Shown here piece after piece: positions 53,641-62,856 of a stretch of 64,000 nucleotides of DNA; position 1 is the first letter of the stretch; each line of letters starts with the position of its first letter. A program made the translations under genes and the position numbers. Below the pieces are notes generated by a model. It was not told the DNA's origin, searched no databases, and was given only the letters and a program-made list of their open reading frames with translations. This DNA is from Mycolicibacterium baixiangningiae. Its GTDB lineage: Bacteria; Actinomycetota; Actinomycetes; Mycobacteriales; Mycobacteriaceae. The stretch lies in the NCBI RefSeq assembly GCF_016313185.1, contig NZ_CP066218.1, forward strand, positions 992,001 to 1,056,000, given 5' to 3'.

Positions 53641-56600
53641 AATGCTATCTGCTGCAGTCAAACAGCGCGGTGCAGGGTATCGACTGCAGTACGCGGAGGT
53701 CTACAACTGGGGCACCTTCGACGACCAGTCCTGGCGGTTCACCCCCGGAACGGAGACCTCTCTGCTGACCGGTGACATCGGGTCGGGCAAGTCGACCATC
53801 GTCGACGCGCTGACCACGTTGCTGGTGCCGTCACACAAGGCCGCCTACAACAAAGCCGCGGGTGCCGACGCCAAGGAGCGCACCCTGCGCTCCTACGTCG
53901 AGGGGCACTACAAGTCGGAACGCAACGAGACCACCGGAAAGTCTCGACCCAAGGGGCTGCGGGAGAATAAGCGCACCTACTCGGTGATCCTCGGTGTCTT
54001 CTACAACCACGGTCACGACGAGACGGTCGCCTTGGCCCAGGTATTTCAGCAGCGGGAAAGCACCGGGCAGCCGTATCGCTTCTTCGTGACGGCGCCCAAG
54101 GAACTCTCCGTGGCCACAGACTTCGCTGATTTCGGATCCGACCTGCGCGAGCTTCGCAAGAGACTGCGGGCCGGCGGTGCGGAGATCTTCGACGAGTTCC
54201 CGAAGTACGCAACTGCGTTGCGCCGTCTACTGGGCATCCGATCGGAGCAGGCGCTGGAGCTGTTCCACCAGACCGTATCCATGAAATCCGTTGGCAATCT
54301 TAACGATTTCGTGCGCGACCACATGCTCGAGCCGAGCGACTCGACCGACCGCGTCCGCGACATCATCGGGCATTTCGACGATCTGACCAGAGCGCACGAC
54401 GCCGTCAAACGCGCCCGCGAGCAACTCGAAGCGCTCGAACCTATCGCCGATACCGCAGCCAAATACGATGCCGCCCTCGCCGAACGTGATGAGCTGGAAC
54501 GTCAACGAGCGGCGGTCCGGCTTTTCATCGCCGAATCACACTCCGAACTGCTAGGCACAGAGATCGCCGGGCTCGAGGCGGACGGAGAGGCCCTGTGGCA
54601 GCAGCGCGATGCCGCCGAAGCCGAGCAGCGAAAGCTCAGCCACGAGCGAGAATCCCTGATCGAGGAGCGGGCGAAGGCGGGCGGAAATCGGATCGGTGAG
54701 TTGGAGCGGCTCGCCACCGAGGCCCGCTCCCAGGCCGACGCGCGTCGTCAAACCAAGACGCTGTTCGACAAGGCCGTCAGCGATGCCGGGTTGACACCAG
54801 TGACGGACCGGGAAGCCTTCGTCGCCTTGTCATCGACGGCCGCCGCTGAACGTGACCGATTGGCCGTTGACAAGAAGGAAGTCGACGCCCTGACCGTCGA
54901 CGCGATCGGCCGAGAGCGAGACAGCCGGCGCAAGTGCGACGTCGTCGCCGAGGAGATCGCGAGCTTGGAACAACGCACGAACAACCTGCCTCATGAGCAG
55001 ATTGCGGTGCGTGCCGAATTGTGCGCGGCGCTCGCCCTGACGCCGGAAGATCTGCCCTTTGCCGGCGAACTTCTCGACGTGCACGACGGGTACGCCGAAT
55101 GGCGAGGGGCCGCAGAACGTGTGCTGCGGGGGTTCGCGCTCTCGCTGCTGGTGCCGCAGTCACGCTACGAAACGGTCGCCGGATGGGTCAATCAACGCAA
55201 GCTCACCGTCGCCGGACGCGGCGCCAAGCTGGTCTACGAACGAGTTCCGCAACACCGGGTGCGACTCCAGCCGACGGGGCACGACGGACTGCTTCTCGCT
55301 GACTGCATCGAGGTCCGCGACGGGGCGTTCCACCATTATCTGCGCACCGAACTTCTCAAGCGGGCCGACTATCGTTGCGCGACAAGCCTCGAACAGTTCC
55401 GCAGCGAGCGCCGGGCGGTCACCCGCGAAGGCCAGGTGCGGTCCGGGGACCGGCACGAGAAGGACGACCGGCACCGGGTCGACGACCCCCGCCGCTGGGT
55501 GCTCGGCTGGGTCAACGAACGCAAGATCGCGGCGCTACGTGCTGAATTGGGGGAGCTCGAGAACGAACGCGAGCAGGCTGCCACGGCAGCGGTCAGGCTA
55601 GGCGAGCAGCGCGAGGCGCTGCAGGCGCGGATGGACGCACTGCTGCGCGTGGAGGGTTTTCGGTCCTGGACCGATCTGGACGTCGACGATGCCGAAGCTC
55701 GCGCCAGAGACCACGACGCCGAGCGCACCCGATTGCAAGCTGGATCATCGCGGCTGGAGGAAATCACCCGCGCCCTCGAACAGAATTCCATCGACGGCGC
55801 TGCCATCGCCGAGCGGATCACGAAACTGACAGGCGACCTCGCCACCACGCAGGCCGCCATGCTGCGCGCGCAGCAGGAGCGCACCCGCGACGACGAGTTT
55901 GTCGGCAGCCACACAGAAGAGCAGCTGGAAACGTCACGGGCGTCCTACCCGGCCCTGCGTCAACGCCTTGGCAACAAGCGGCCCGAGCGCGCCTCCGGCT
56001 GCGCCGAGACCGAGACGGTGCTCTCGACCGACTTGCACCGGCGCATCGAGCGGCTTTCCGGTCAACTCAACGGCTACGGACTGAACTTGGGTCAGTACAT
56101 GCTCGAGGTGCTCCGCCGCTGGCCCGAGCTGAACGCGGACATGGACGCCAACGTCGAGGCGCGCGGCGACTTCCTGGCGTTCCGCGACCGGGTCGCCACC
56201 GACGATCTGCCGCGCTTCGAAAGCGAATTCAAGGACCAGCTCAACAAGAACGCCATCCAGGAGCTGGCGGGATTCAACAACTGGCTCAACCGGCAGGCCG
56301 CAGCAATCGATGAACGCATCGACCGGATCAACCGCGCACTGGGCGCCGTGCCGTACAACCCGGGGCGCTTCATCCGCTTGGAGAAGGAGCCCACCACCAA
56401 TCAGGATGTGGCGCAGTTTCGTTCGGACCTGCGCAATCTCACCAACGATATGCTCGCCGTCGACGGGGACCAGTATTCCGAGCTACGATTTCTCGACGTC
56501 AAGCGGATCATCGAGCGCTTCCGCGGCCGGGACGGCTTCGCGGAATCGGACAAGAACTGGACGCGTCGAGTCACCGACGTCCGCAACTGGTTCGTGTTTT

Positions 56601-57007
56601 CGGCCTCTGAACGAGACGTCGACACCGATATCGAGTGGGAGCACTACAGCGATTCCGACGGCAAATCCGGCGGGCAGAAGGAGAAGCTCGCCTATACGAT
56701 CCTGGCGGCATCCCTGGCGTACCAGTTCGGACTCGAGTGGGGTGCCGAGAAGTCGCGCGACTTTCGGTTTGCTGTTATTGACGAGGCGTTCGGGCGTGGG
56801 TCGGACGTTTCGACGCGTTACGCGCTGGACCTGTTCGCGATGCTCGGACTGCAACTACTGATCGTCACACCGCTGCAGAAGGTGCACGTCATCGAGCCGT
56901 ATGTGAAGTCCATCGGCATCGTCGACAACCCGACCGGAACATATTCGCGGCTGCAGACGATGACGATCGAGGAGTACCGGAAGCGGCGGGACGGACATCG
57001 GTCGTGA
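53630..57007 (+). CDS. jetC: Wadjet subunit JetC (SMC-like ATPase, MksB/EptC-type)
   Basis: 1125 residues from ATG 53630 (ATG 53633 equally possible; a longer frame from 53519 is not needed). Walker A GDIGSGKST lies at about 48-56. Very long coiled coils span about 270-480 and 650-900, with a hinge-like region around 490-600. The C-terminal head has SGGQKEKLAYTILAA at about 1013 and Walker B FAVIDEAFGRGSD near 1050. ATP-driven loop extrusion of DNA by the JetABC complex precedes cleavage by JetD. It overlaps jetD by four bases (GTGA). Confidence 0.93.
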   Translation: MMTEMLSAAVKQRGAGYRLQYAEVYNWGTFDDQSWRFTPGTETSLLTGDIGSGKSTIVDALTTLLVPSHKAAYNKAAGADAKERTLRSYVEGHYKSERNETTGKSRPKGLRENKRTYSVILGVFYNHGHDETVALAQVFQQRESTGQPYRFFVTAPKELSVATDFADFGSDLRELRKRLRAGGAEIFDEFPKYATALRRLLGIRSEQALELFHQTVSMKSVGNLNDFVRDHMLEPSDSTDRVRDIIGHFDDLTRAHDAVKRAREQLEALEPIADTAAKYDAALAERDELERQRAAVRLFIAESHSELLGTEIAGLEADGEALWQQRDAAEAEQRKLSHERESLIEERAKAGGNRIGELERLATEARSQADARRQTKTLFDKAVSDAGLTPVTDREAFVALSSTAAAERDRLAVDKKEVDALTVDAIGRERDSRRKCDVVAEEIASLEQRTNNLPHEQIAVRAELCAALALTPEDLPFAGELLDVHDGYAEWRGAAERVLRGFALSLLVPQSRYETVAGWVNQRKLTVAGRGAKLVYERVPQHRVRLQPTGHDGLLLADCIEVRDGAFHHYLRTELLKRADYRCATSLEQFRSERRAVTREGQVRSGDRHEKDDRHRVDDPRRWVLGWVNERKIAALRAELGELENEREQAATAAVRLGEQREALQARMDALLRVEGFRSWTDLDVDDAEARARDHDAERTRLQAGSSRLEEITRALEQNSIDGAAIAERITKLTGDLATTQAAMLRAQQERTRDDEFVGSHTEEQLETSRASYPALRQRLGNKRPERASGCAETETVLSTDLHRRIERLSGQLNGYGLNLGQYMLEVLRRWPELNADMDANVEARGDFLAFRDRVATDDLPRFESEFKDQLNKNAIQELAGFNNWLNRQAAAIDERIDRINRALGAVPYNPGRFIRLEKEPTTNQDVAQFRSDLRNLTNDMLAVDGDQYSELRFLDVKRIIERFRGRDGFAESDKNWTRRVTDVRNWFVFSASERDVDTDIEWEHYSDSDGKSGGQKEKLAYTILAASLAYQFGLEWGAEKSRDFRFAVIDEAFGRGSDVSTRYALDLFAMLGLQLLIVTPLQKVHVIEPYVKSIGIVDNPTGTYSRLQTMTIEEYRKRRDGHRS

Positions 57008-58167
57008 ACCGCGGGTGGTCCGCACCTGAAGACATCGTCAGAAGGGTCCGGCGGCGATGGGACGACGGTTCGCTGTTGCGGGCGTACGCCCACGGTGACC
57101 CGTTCGCCGTAATCGAAGTACCCCTGCGTGGACCAACGTCGAGGGAGATCGGCGACGATATCACGGCCGTCCGCGAGTGGGTGGCGGCCCTGGACCGGGA
57201 CAGCCGTGACGGCAGCCGATACGCGCTGGAATGGAAATCATTGGGCGGCAGGCACTTCGGCCGCAATAGCCTCCCTGCTCGTGCGATCATCTCGACGCAC
57301 GACCAGGCGTGGCGGCTACTGGGCGTGACGCCGATGGTCTGCCGCTTCGACGAGCTACTGGAGTCCGCTCAGCGGCATCCGCCTATACACGATTGGATCG
57401 TGGCGCATCCCCACCGGGCGCTGGAACTCGCCCCAGAGCTGCCGCGGCTGGTCGCCGCCTACGAGTGGCTCGATGACCATCGCCATTCGCAGCGCTATCT
57501 GCGGGAGATCAGCGCACCGGGGGTGGACACGAAGTTCGTCGAGCGGCGTCGGACGGACTTAGCCGCCATGCTCGGGGTTTCGCCGACCGGGACCGGGTTC
57601 CTCGCCGATCTGGGCCTGCGGCCCAAGCCCACGTTGGTTCGGCTGCGACCGGCCCCCTTGTTGGGTTTGCCTGCCCCGCTCACCGAGCTGGCGGTGCGTT
57701 CGGAGGAGTTGGCACAACTCGACGTGAGACCACGGATCGCGGTGATCATCGAGAACGAGATCAGCTATCTGAGCGCCGAAGTCCCCGACCGCGGCGTGGT
57801 GATCTGGGGGAAGGGCTTCGAGGTCGACCGCATCGGCCGGCTGCCATGGCTCGCCGGCGTCCGTGCGGTGTATTGGGGAGACATCGACACCCACGGCTTC
57901 GCGATTCTCGATCGTCTGCGCGCGTGGCTGCCGGAGGTTGCCTCGGTGCTGATGGACCGCGCCACCCTGGTGAGCCATCGCGACCGCTGGGTGAGCGAAG
58001 ACCGCCCGGCTAAGTCCGTCCTGACACGTCTGACACCGGACGAGCTCGATCTCTACCGGGATCTGGTGGAGGACAGCCTCGCGGAGCGGGTTCGGCTCGA
58101 ACAGGAACGTATCGACTGGGATTGGGCCGAGGCGCGGTTACAGGCCGTCACCCGGGCGGAGGAGTGA
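57004..58167 (+). CDS. jetD: Wadjet subunit JetD (Toprim nuclease, MksG/EptD-type)
   Basis: 387 residues from GTG 57004. N-terminal DUF3322-type arm (about 1-170) and a C-terminal topoisomerase VI-like Toprim domain (about 230-387) with the acidic residues of VIIENEISYLSA and VYWGDIDTHGFAILDRLR, plus VLMDRATL. It cuts plasmid DNA once the JetABC motor has been halted by a closed circle. The catalytic acidic residues are all present, so the system looks intact. No Wadjet copy exists in the left paralogous block. Confidence 0.93.
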   Translation: MNRGWSAPEDIVRRVRRRWDDGSLLRAYAHGDPFAVIEVPLRGPTSREIGDDITAVREWVAALDRDSRDGSRYALEWKSLGGRHFGRNSLPARAIISTHDQAWRLLGVTPMVCRFDELLESAQRHPPIHDWIVAHPHRALELAPELPRLVAAYEWLDDHRHSQRYLREISAPGVDTKFVERRRTDLAAMLGVSPTGTGFLADLGLRPKPTLVRLRPAPLLGLPAPLTELAVRSEELAQLDVRPRIAVIIENEISYLSAEVPDRGVVIWGKGFEVDRIGRLPWLAGVRAVYWGDIDTHGFAILDRLRAWLPEVASVLMDRATLVSHRDRWVSEDRPAKSVLTRLTPDELDLYRDLVEDSLAERVRLEQERIDWDWAEARLQAVTRAEE

Positions 58168-58199
58168 CAGCCGGGTGGGCATGTGTGTACATTGTGTGT

Positions 58200-58418
58200 A
58201 TGGCCCGGCTGAACGTGTATGTCCCCGATGATTTAGCGGAGCACGCCAGGGCGCGTGGGTTGAATGTCTCGGCGCTGACTCAAGCCGCCATTCGCGCAGA
58301 ACTGGAGGATGCCGCGACCGACACGTGGCTCGAGAGCTTGGACGCCAAGAGCACCGGTGCGCGGCATGGCGACGTGTTGGCTGCCATCGACGCCGCCCGC
58401 GACGAACTGGGAACATAA
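58200..58418 (+). CDS. CcdA/VapB-type antitoxin
   Basis: 72 residues from ATG 58200. N-terminal ribbon-helix-helix (ARLNVYVPDDLAEHARARGL) followed by an acidic C-terminal part that binds the toxin (LEDAATDTWLESLDA). Two GTGTGTA direct repeats (58183-58189 and 58194-58200) lie at the start, a plausible autoregulatory site. It ends two bases before the VapC gene. Its copy is missing in the left block. Confidence 0.85.
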   Translation: MARLNVYVPDDLAEHARARGLNVSALTQAAIRAELEDAATDTWLESLDAKSTGARHGDVLAAIDAARDELGT

Positions 58419-58420
58419 GC

Positions 58421-58828
58421 ATGTCGTCGCCGTCCCCGCGGAAGCAGGTGGTCATCGACGCGAGTGCCATGGTCGACCTCCTCGCTCGCGCGGGTGATCG
58501 GTACTCCGCGGTGCGAGCGCGACTGGCGCGGACGGTGATGCATGCACCGGCCCACTTCGATGCCGAAGTGCTTTCGGCGCTTGGGCGACTGCAGCGTGCC
58601 GGCGCGCTCACCGTCGTGGAGGTCGATGCAGCACTTGACGAACTCCGACGGGCGCCGGTGACTCGGCACGATCTCACGCCCCTGGTGGTCGGAGCGTGGG
58701 CGCGCCGCGACACGCTCCGGCTGGCCGATGCGCTCTACGTCGAGCTGGCAGATACCGCTGGTCTGACGTTGCTGACGACGGACCAGAGGCTGGCACGTGC
58801 TTGGCCTTCGGCTGACGTGATCATCTGA
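58421..58828 (+). CDS. VapC-type PIN ribonuclease toxin
   Basis: 135 residues from ATG 58421. PIN-domain acidic residues are seen in VVIDASAMVDLLAR (first Asp), HFDAEVLSALGRLQ (Glu), RLADALYVELA (Asp) and LLTTDQRLARA (Asp). It cleaves RNA when free of its antitoxin. A copy lacking the first 38 residues is at 18112-18405. Confidence 0.87.
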   Translation: MSSPSPRKQVVIDASAMVDLLARAGDRYSAVRARLARTVMHAPAHFDAEVLSALGRLQRAGALTVVEVDAALDELRRAPVTRHDLTPLVVGAWARRDTLRLADALYVELADTAGLTLLTTDQRLARAWPSADVII

Positions 58829-59014
58829 CTCGTCTGTCGCGCGAACAGGCAGCCCGCGGTCCGCCGGATGTTTGGGACCGCCCATCTCCGACCGAAGTTA
58901 ACCGCACGCGCCACCATGTGAGGATCCAGAATCCGTGCACGAGTCCGCCGATGAGGACAACGGCGAGAGCGCAGAGCGCAGATAGTTATGGGATTCCGCT
59001 GGTAGCCTAGTCCC

Positions 59015-59254
59015 ATGGAGGCTGTCATTGACTCCGGTGGTCGAATCGTCCTGCCCAAGCAGTTGCGTGATGCGCTGGGTCTGACTCCCGGATCCACAGT
59101 GGATATCTCCGCGTATGGCGGTGGGCTGCACGTCATTCCCGGAGGGCGGACGGCTCGACTCGAGCGGGATGAGGACGGGCGCCTGGTCGCGAGGGCGGAT
59201 ACCGTCGTCACCGATGAGATGATGTTCGCCCTCATCGATTCGGGACGGCGTTGA
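59015..59254 (+). CDS. AbrB/MazE-type antitoxin
   Basis: 79 residues. N-terminal swapped-hairpin DNA-binding pattern (VIDSGGRIVLPKQLRDALGL, then PGSTVDISAY) and an acidic C-terminus. Its last codons overlap the toxin start (TTGA). The leader GGTAGCCTAGTCCC directly before the ATG is shared with the frameshifted copy at 18588 and may be a near-leaderless promoter. Confidence 0.86.
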   Translation: MEAVIDSGGRIVLPKQLRDALGLTPGSTVDISAYGGGLHVIPGGRTARLERDEDGRLVARADTVVTDEMMFALIDSGRR

Positions 59255-59685
59255 CGCCGGCGCCGGTGACGGCGGTCGATACTAGCGTCGCGGTGCCCCT
59301 CCTCGTGACCTCGCACCCTCAACACGCCCTGATCGCGAAGTGGGCGAAGGCGCGGTCTCTCGGGCTCAGCGGGCACGCGTTGGCCGAAACCTACTCAGTG
59401 CTCACCCGCCTGCCTGCCGACGCTCGCGTCAGCCCTCCTGACGCGGTCGCACTGATCGACGAGAACTTCCCCGAATCCTTTCAACTCGGCGCCCGGGCCG
59501 CGCGTAACGCCCACCGCGAGTTCGCCCGGCGAGGAATCGCCGGGGGCGCGACCTATGACGGGCTTGTGGCCTTGGCCGCTCGTGAGCGCGGCGCCGTGCT
59601 GTTCACCCGAGATGCGCGCGCAAGATCAACGTACGAAACACTCGGGGTGAGCACGGAAGTGCTGGCAGACGGCTCCGAACCATGA
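59251..59685 (+). CDS. PIN-domain toxin (VapC-like) of the AbrB module
   Basis: 144 residues from TTG 59251. PIN residues are in AVDTSVAVPLLV (Asp), GHALAETYSVLTRL (Glu), GATYDGLVALAARE (Asp) and VLFTRDARARSTYE (Asp). Complete, whereas the left copy (18825-19202) is cut by an IS256 fragment. It ends seven bases before the OPT transporter gene on the other strand. Confidence 0.86.
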   Translation: MTPAPVTAVDTSVAVPLLVTSHPQHALIAKWAKARSLGLSGHALAETYSVLTRLPADARVSPPDAVALIDENFPESFQLGARAARNAHREFARRGIAGGATYDGLVALAARERGAVLFTRDARARSTYETLGVSTEVLADGSEP

Positions 59686-59692
59686 CAGTGTT

Positions 59693-61693
59693 TCAGTCCC
59701 TGACCACCTCGCGACTCGAAATCGTCTGTGTCCGTTTGTACAACCACGTGATGACGGCGGCGAACCCGACGACCCCAATAACCGAAGCCAGATTGCCGTC
59801 GTTGCCGGTGAAGATCGCGAAGGGGTCCTCGTTGCCGGTGCCGGCGACGAATCCGGCGAAGACGACGCCGTAGAGGCTTTCACCGACGATCAGGCCGGTG
59901 GCCAGCAGCACCCCGAGGCGCTTCTTGCGTTCCACATCGCCGCCGCTGCGCTGCGCCCACCGGTTGTAGAAATACCCGATCACCGCGCCGACCGCGATAA
60001 TGAGAATGAGGCTCATCGGCAGGTACATCCCCATGCCGACCGCCAGCGGTGGCAACGCGAATCGCGTTCTGCGGTGCAGGATCTCATCGACAATGACGAC
60101 CACGACTCCGATGGCGGCGCCCAGACCGATCAGCCCCCAATCCAGTGACCCGCCGAACACTCCCTTGGCCAGCGAGGAGATCAATGCGGCCTGCGGTGCG
60201 GCCAGCGCGTTCTCGGTGGCGCCGGGTGCACCGAGGAACCCGAACGCGGTCTGCATGAGGTCGAGCACCGGCGGAATGATCGCCGACCCGAACAACACGC
60301 CGATCACCAACGCCACCTGCTGTTTCCACGGCGTGGCGCCGACCAGCTGGCCCGTCTTGAGGTCCTGCAGATTGTCGTTGGAGATGGTGGCCACGCCGAA
60401 CGTGATGGCCGCCGCGAACAGCGTGAACGCCACCAACGCGGTCGCCTGATCGTCGTTCGTCGGCCCGAACACGACTTTGATCAGCAGCGCGGCGACGAGC
60501 ACCGTCAGGATGCCCACCCCAGAGATCGGGCTGTTCGACGACCCGATCAGGCCGGCCATGTAGCCGCACACCGCCGCGATCACCAGTCCGATGACGAAGA
60601 TGAACACCACACTCGCCACGATGATCCCGGCCGAACTGCCCTGCAGCACCGTGCCGCGGCTGAAGTCCCACAGCAGCACCGCAATCGGCAGCAGCATCAC
60701 CACGATGGTCCCCACCACGATGGGGAAGGGGATGTCGCGCTGGGTGATGTCGACCAGCTGCCCCTGCCGGCGGTCGCGTGCCGAGGTGAGCGCCTCGGCG
60801 ATGCCCTTGACGATGGGGCGCAGGATCTTCAGCAGCGTCCACACCGCACCCACCGCGATCGCCCCGGCGCCGACGAACCGCACCTCGCTGGCGAACGCGC
60901 TGGAGACGACGTCAGCGACGGACTCACCCGTCGCGAAGTCCCCGATGGTGCGGATCGGCAGTATCACCCCGATCGAGATGACCATCCCGACCAGCATCGC
61001 GAAACCGACGGCCATCCCGACCAGATGCCCCACCCCGATCAACGCGAGCGACAGGCTGGCGCCGAACATCGAGCCACCGGCCCCGACACGGAAATACGCC
61101 GCAATGGAATTCGCCAGCACCTTGAGGTTCGCCAGCAGCGCGAACCCCGCCGCAACCAGCGCGCCGAGCGCGATGATCCGCAGGCCGGTGCGGTTGTCGG
61201 CGGCGCCCTCGCTGCGCTCACCGACCTTGAGCACCTCGGCCGCCGCGACCCCTTCGGGATAGGGCAGATCCGACCCGGTCACCAGAGCGCGGCGTAGCGG
61301 GATCGAGTACATCACGCCGAGGATGCCGCCGACGGCGCACACCGCGACGGTGGTCCAGTACGGGAACCCGGTCCAGTAGCCGATCATGATCAGGCCGGGT
61401 AGTACGAAGATGATCGCCGAGAGTGTGCCCGCGGCCGACGCCACGGTCTGGACGATGTTGTTCTCCACGATGGAGTGGTTGGCGAAGTTGCGCAGGATCG
61501 CCATCGAGATCACCGCCGCCGGGATGGCCGTGGCGAACGTCAATCCGACTTTGAGTCCCAGGTAGACGTTGGCAGCGGTGAAGACCAGCGTGATCACACC
61601 GCCGAGCAAGACCCCCCGGACGGTCAGTTCACGCAGCGTCGGTGTGGCGGGGGTTTCGACGGCCAACTCGGCATCCTCTCGGTCGCGGCGCAC
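59693..61693 (-). CDS. OPT-family oligopeptide/metal-chelate transporter
   Basis: About 666 residues if started at GTG 61693; the frame is open further upstream and the start is uncertain. Roughly 14-16 membrane segments. OPT signatures are visible: ANVYLGLKVGLTFATAIPAA, then ALVTGSDLPYPEGVAAAEVL and SNDNLQDLKTGQLVGATPWK. Members import oligopeptides or metal-siderophore/nicotianamine-type complexes. A short internal piece of this gene is repeated after both MscS copies. Confidence 0.85.
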   Translation of the reverse strand: MRRDREDAELAVETPATPTLRELTVRGVLLGGVITLVFTAANVYLGLKVGLTFATAIPAAVISMAILRNFANHSIVENNIVQTVASAAGTLSAIIFVLPGLIMIGYWTGFPYWTTVAVCAVGGILGVMYSIPLRRALVTGSDLPYPEGVAAAEVLKVGERSEGAADNRTGLRIIALGALVAAGFALLANLKVLANSIAAYFRVGAGGSMFGASLSLALIGVGHLVGMAVGFAMLVGMVISIGVILPIRTIGDFATGESVADVVSSAFASEVRFVGAGAIAVGAVWTLLKILRPIVKGIAEALTSARDRRQGQLVDITQRDIPFPIVVGTIVVMLLPIAVLLWDFSRGTVLQGSSAGIIVASVVFIFVIGLVIAAVCGYMAGLIGSSNSPISGVGILTVLVAALLIKVVFGPTNDDQATALVAFTLFAAAITFGVATISNDNLQDLKTGQLVGATPWKQQVALVIGVLFGSAIIPPVLDLMQTAFGFLGAPGATENALAAPQAALISSLAKGVFGGSLDWGLIGLGAAIGVVVVIVDEILHRRTRFALPPLAVGMGMYLPMSLILIIAVGAVIGYFYNRWAQRSGGDVERKKRLGVLLATGLIVGESLYGVVFAGFVAGTGNEDPFAIFTGNDGNLASVIGVVGFAAVITWLYKRTQTISSREVVRD

Positions 61694-62260
61694 CGGGCCG
61701 ACGGGGATCGCACGGCCATCCGGCACTACACGGTATGCCTCGAACCTGGCAACCGGCGGCCGGACGGACCTGTGTTTGTCGGTACCCACGGCCGCTACCG
61801 CCCGTCGCAGGCGCGTCGGATCGGCTGGGCGCCCCTGGCTGAGAAGCGAAGCCACCGACGGGCCGGCCGTGGTCTGCCGCCGCTCCCGGGACCGCATGCG
61901 CGACGGTGGGTACACCAGCTTCGTCGACTTCCGGTTCGCCCAATCACCGCAGTGCCCACACTGCGGTGGGCGGCGGGCGTCGCGATTCAGTTCGGAGTGC
62001 CGGCGGATCCGCAATCGTGGGGGCCGTGGCTCACGATCGCTGCTGCGTCAGAGGCGAGGACTAGCACTGCGGACTGTGCGGCCGCGAGTGGTGACTTCGC
62101 TGTGGTCGCTTCACGGTGTTTGCCCTGGCGTCCGGTCCGCTGGGCCCCCGTCCCGCCCCCATGTGCGTTCCCGCTCTGCGCCTCAGTAGCTTCGAGCAGC
62201 ATATTGCTGCAACGGGCGCGGCCCCCGGTATGCCACGATAGATGTCGTCAGGGGGTGGTC
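61694..62260. other. Upstream region between OPT and WXG100 operons
   Basis: About 560 bases with only unconvincing frames, including the disputed upstream extension of the OPT frame. It must hold the divergent promoters. GGGGGTGG at about 62250-62257 is the ribosome binding site of the WXG100 gene. Confidence 0.45.
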
Positions 62261-62563
62261 ATGAGTGAGCTGCGGGTTTCCGAGTCGATGGTCATCGGGG
62301 TTGCGGAAGAGCTACGCACGGTCGTTGACGGGACGCGGTCTGGTCTGACGAGCTTGGATGGCGAGCTGAGCCGTCTCTTGGGATCCGGATGGACGGGCGA
62401 GGCGGGGTCAGCGTTCGGCGAAGTGTGGGCTCGATGGCATGAGGGTGCGCACAACCTGGTGAAGGGCTTGGAAACGATGGCGTCGGCCTTGGAGCAGGCC
62501 GCACACGCGTATGGCAGCACCGATGCAGAGGGTCGGGCGACGGTCGATTCGGCGGGCATGTGA
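62261..62563 (+). CDS. WXG100-type protein
   Basis: 100 residues from ATG 62261 with GGGGGTGG upstream. W-x-G turn in LGSGWTGEAGSAFGEVWARW and a second helix HNLVKGLETMASALEQAAHA. It is the first gene of a second WXG100-WXG100-toxin operon, organised like that at 48.4-50.3 kb but on the opposite strand. The stop overlaps the next ATG (TGATG). Confidence 0.87.
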   Translation: MSELRVSESMVIGVAEELRTVVDGTRSGLTSLDGELSRLLGSGWTGEAGSAFGEVWARWHEGAHNLVKGLETMASALEQAAHAYGSTDAEGRATVDSAGM

Positions 62564-62850
62564 TGGCGGGTTTTTCAGTCGACCTCGAGGCGCTGCTGTC
62601 GGGCGTCGATCAGATGTCGGCATTCCATTCCGACCTGGAACAGACGTTGGCGTCGGTACGTGCATCGATGACGGCGCTGGGGCTTTCGTGGCACGGTGAG
62701 GCGGCGTCGGCGCAGGAGACCGCGCAGCAGCAGTGGGACGCCGGAGCGCAGCAGTTGCGCGAAGCCTTGGCGCAGTTGCGGGACATCGCCGAGCAGGCGC
62801 ATGCCAATTATTCGAACGCGGTCGCCACGAATCAGCGTATGTGGGGTTGA
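62563..62850 (+). CDS. WXG100-type protein, partner
   Basis: 95 residues from ATG 62563. W-x-G turn is LGLSWHGEAASAQETAQQQW. The C-terminus AHANYSNAVATNQRMWG resembles the second WXG100 of the other operon (HAHRNYTEAAQLNRDML). Likely heterodimer partner of the preceding protein, exported by an ESX system with the toxin encoded next. Confidence 0.87.
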   Translation: MAGFSVDLEALLSGVDQMSAFHSDLEQTLASVRASMTALGLSWHGEAASAQETAQQQWDAGAQQLREALAQLRDIAEQAHANYSNAVATNQRMWG

Positions 62851-62856
62851 CCTCTC

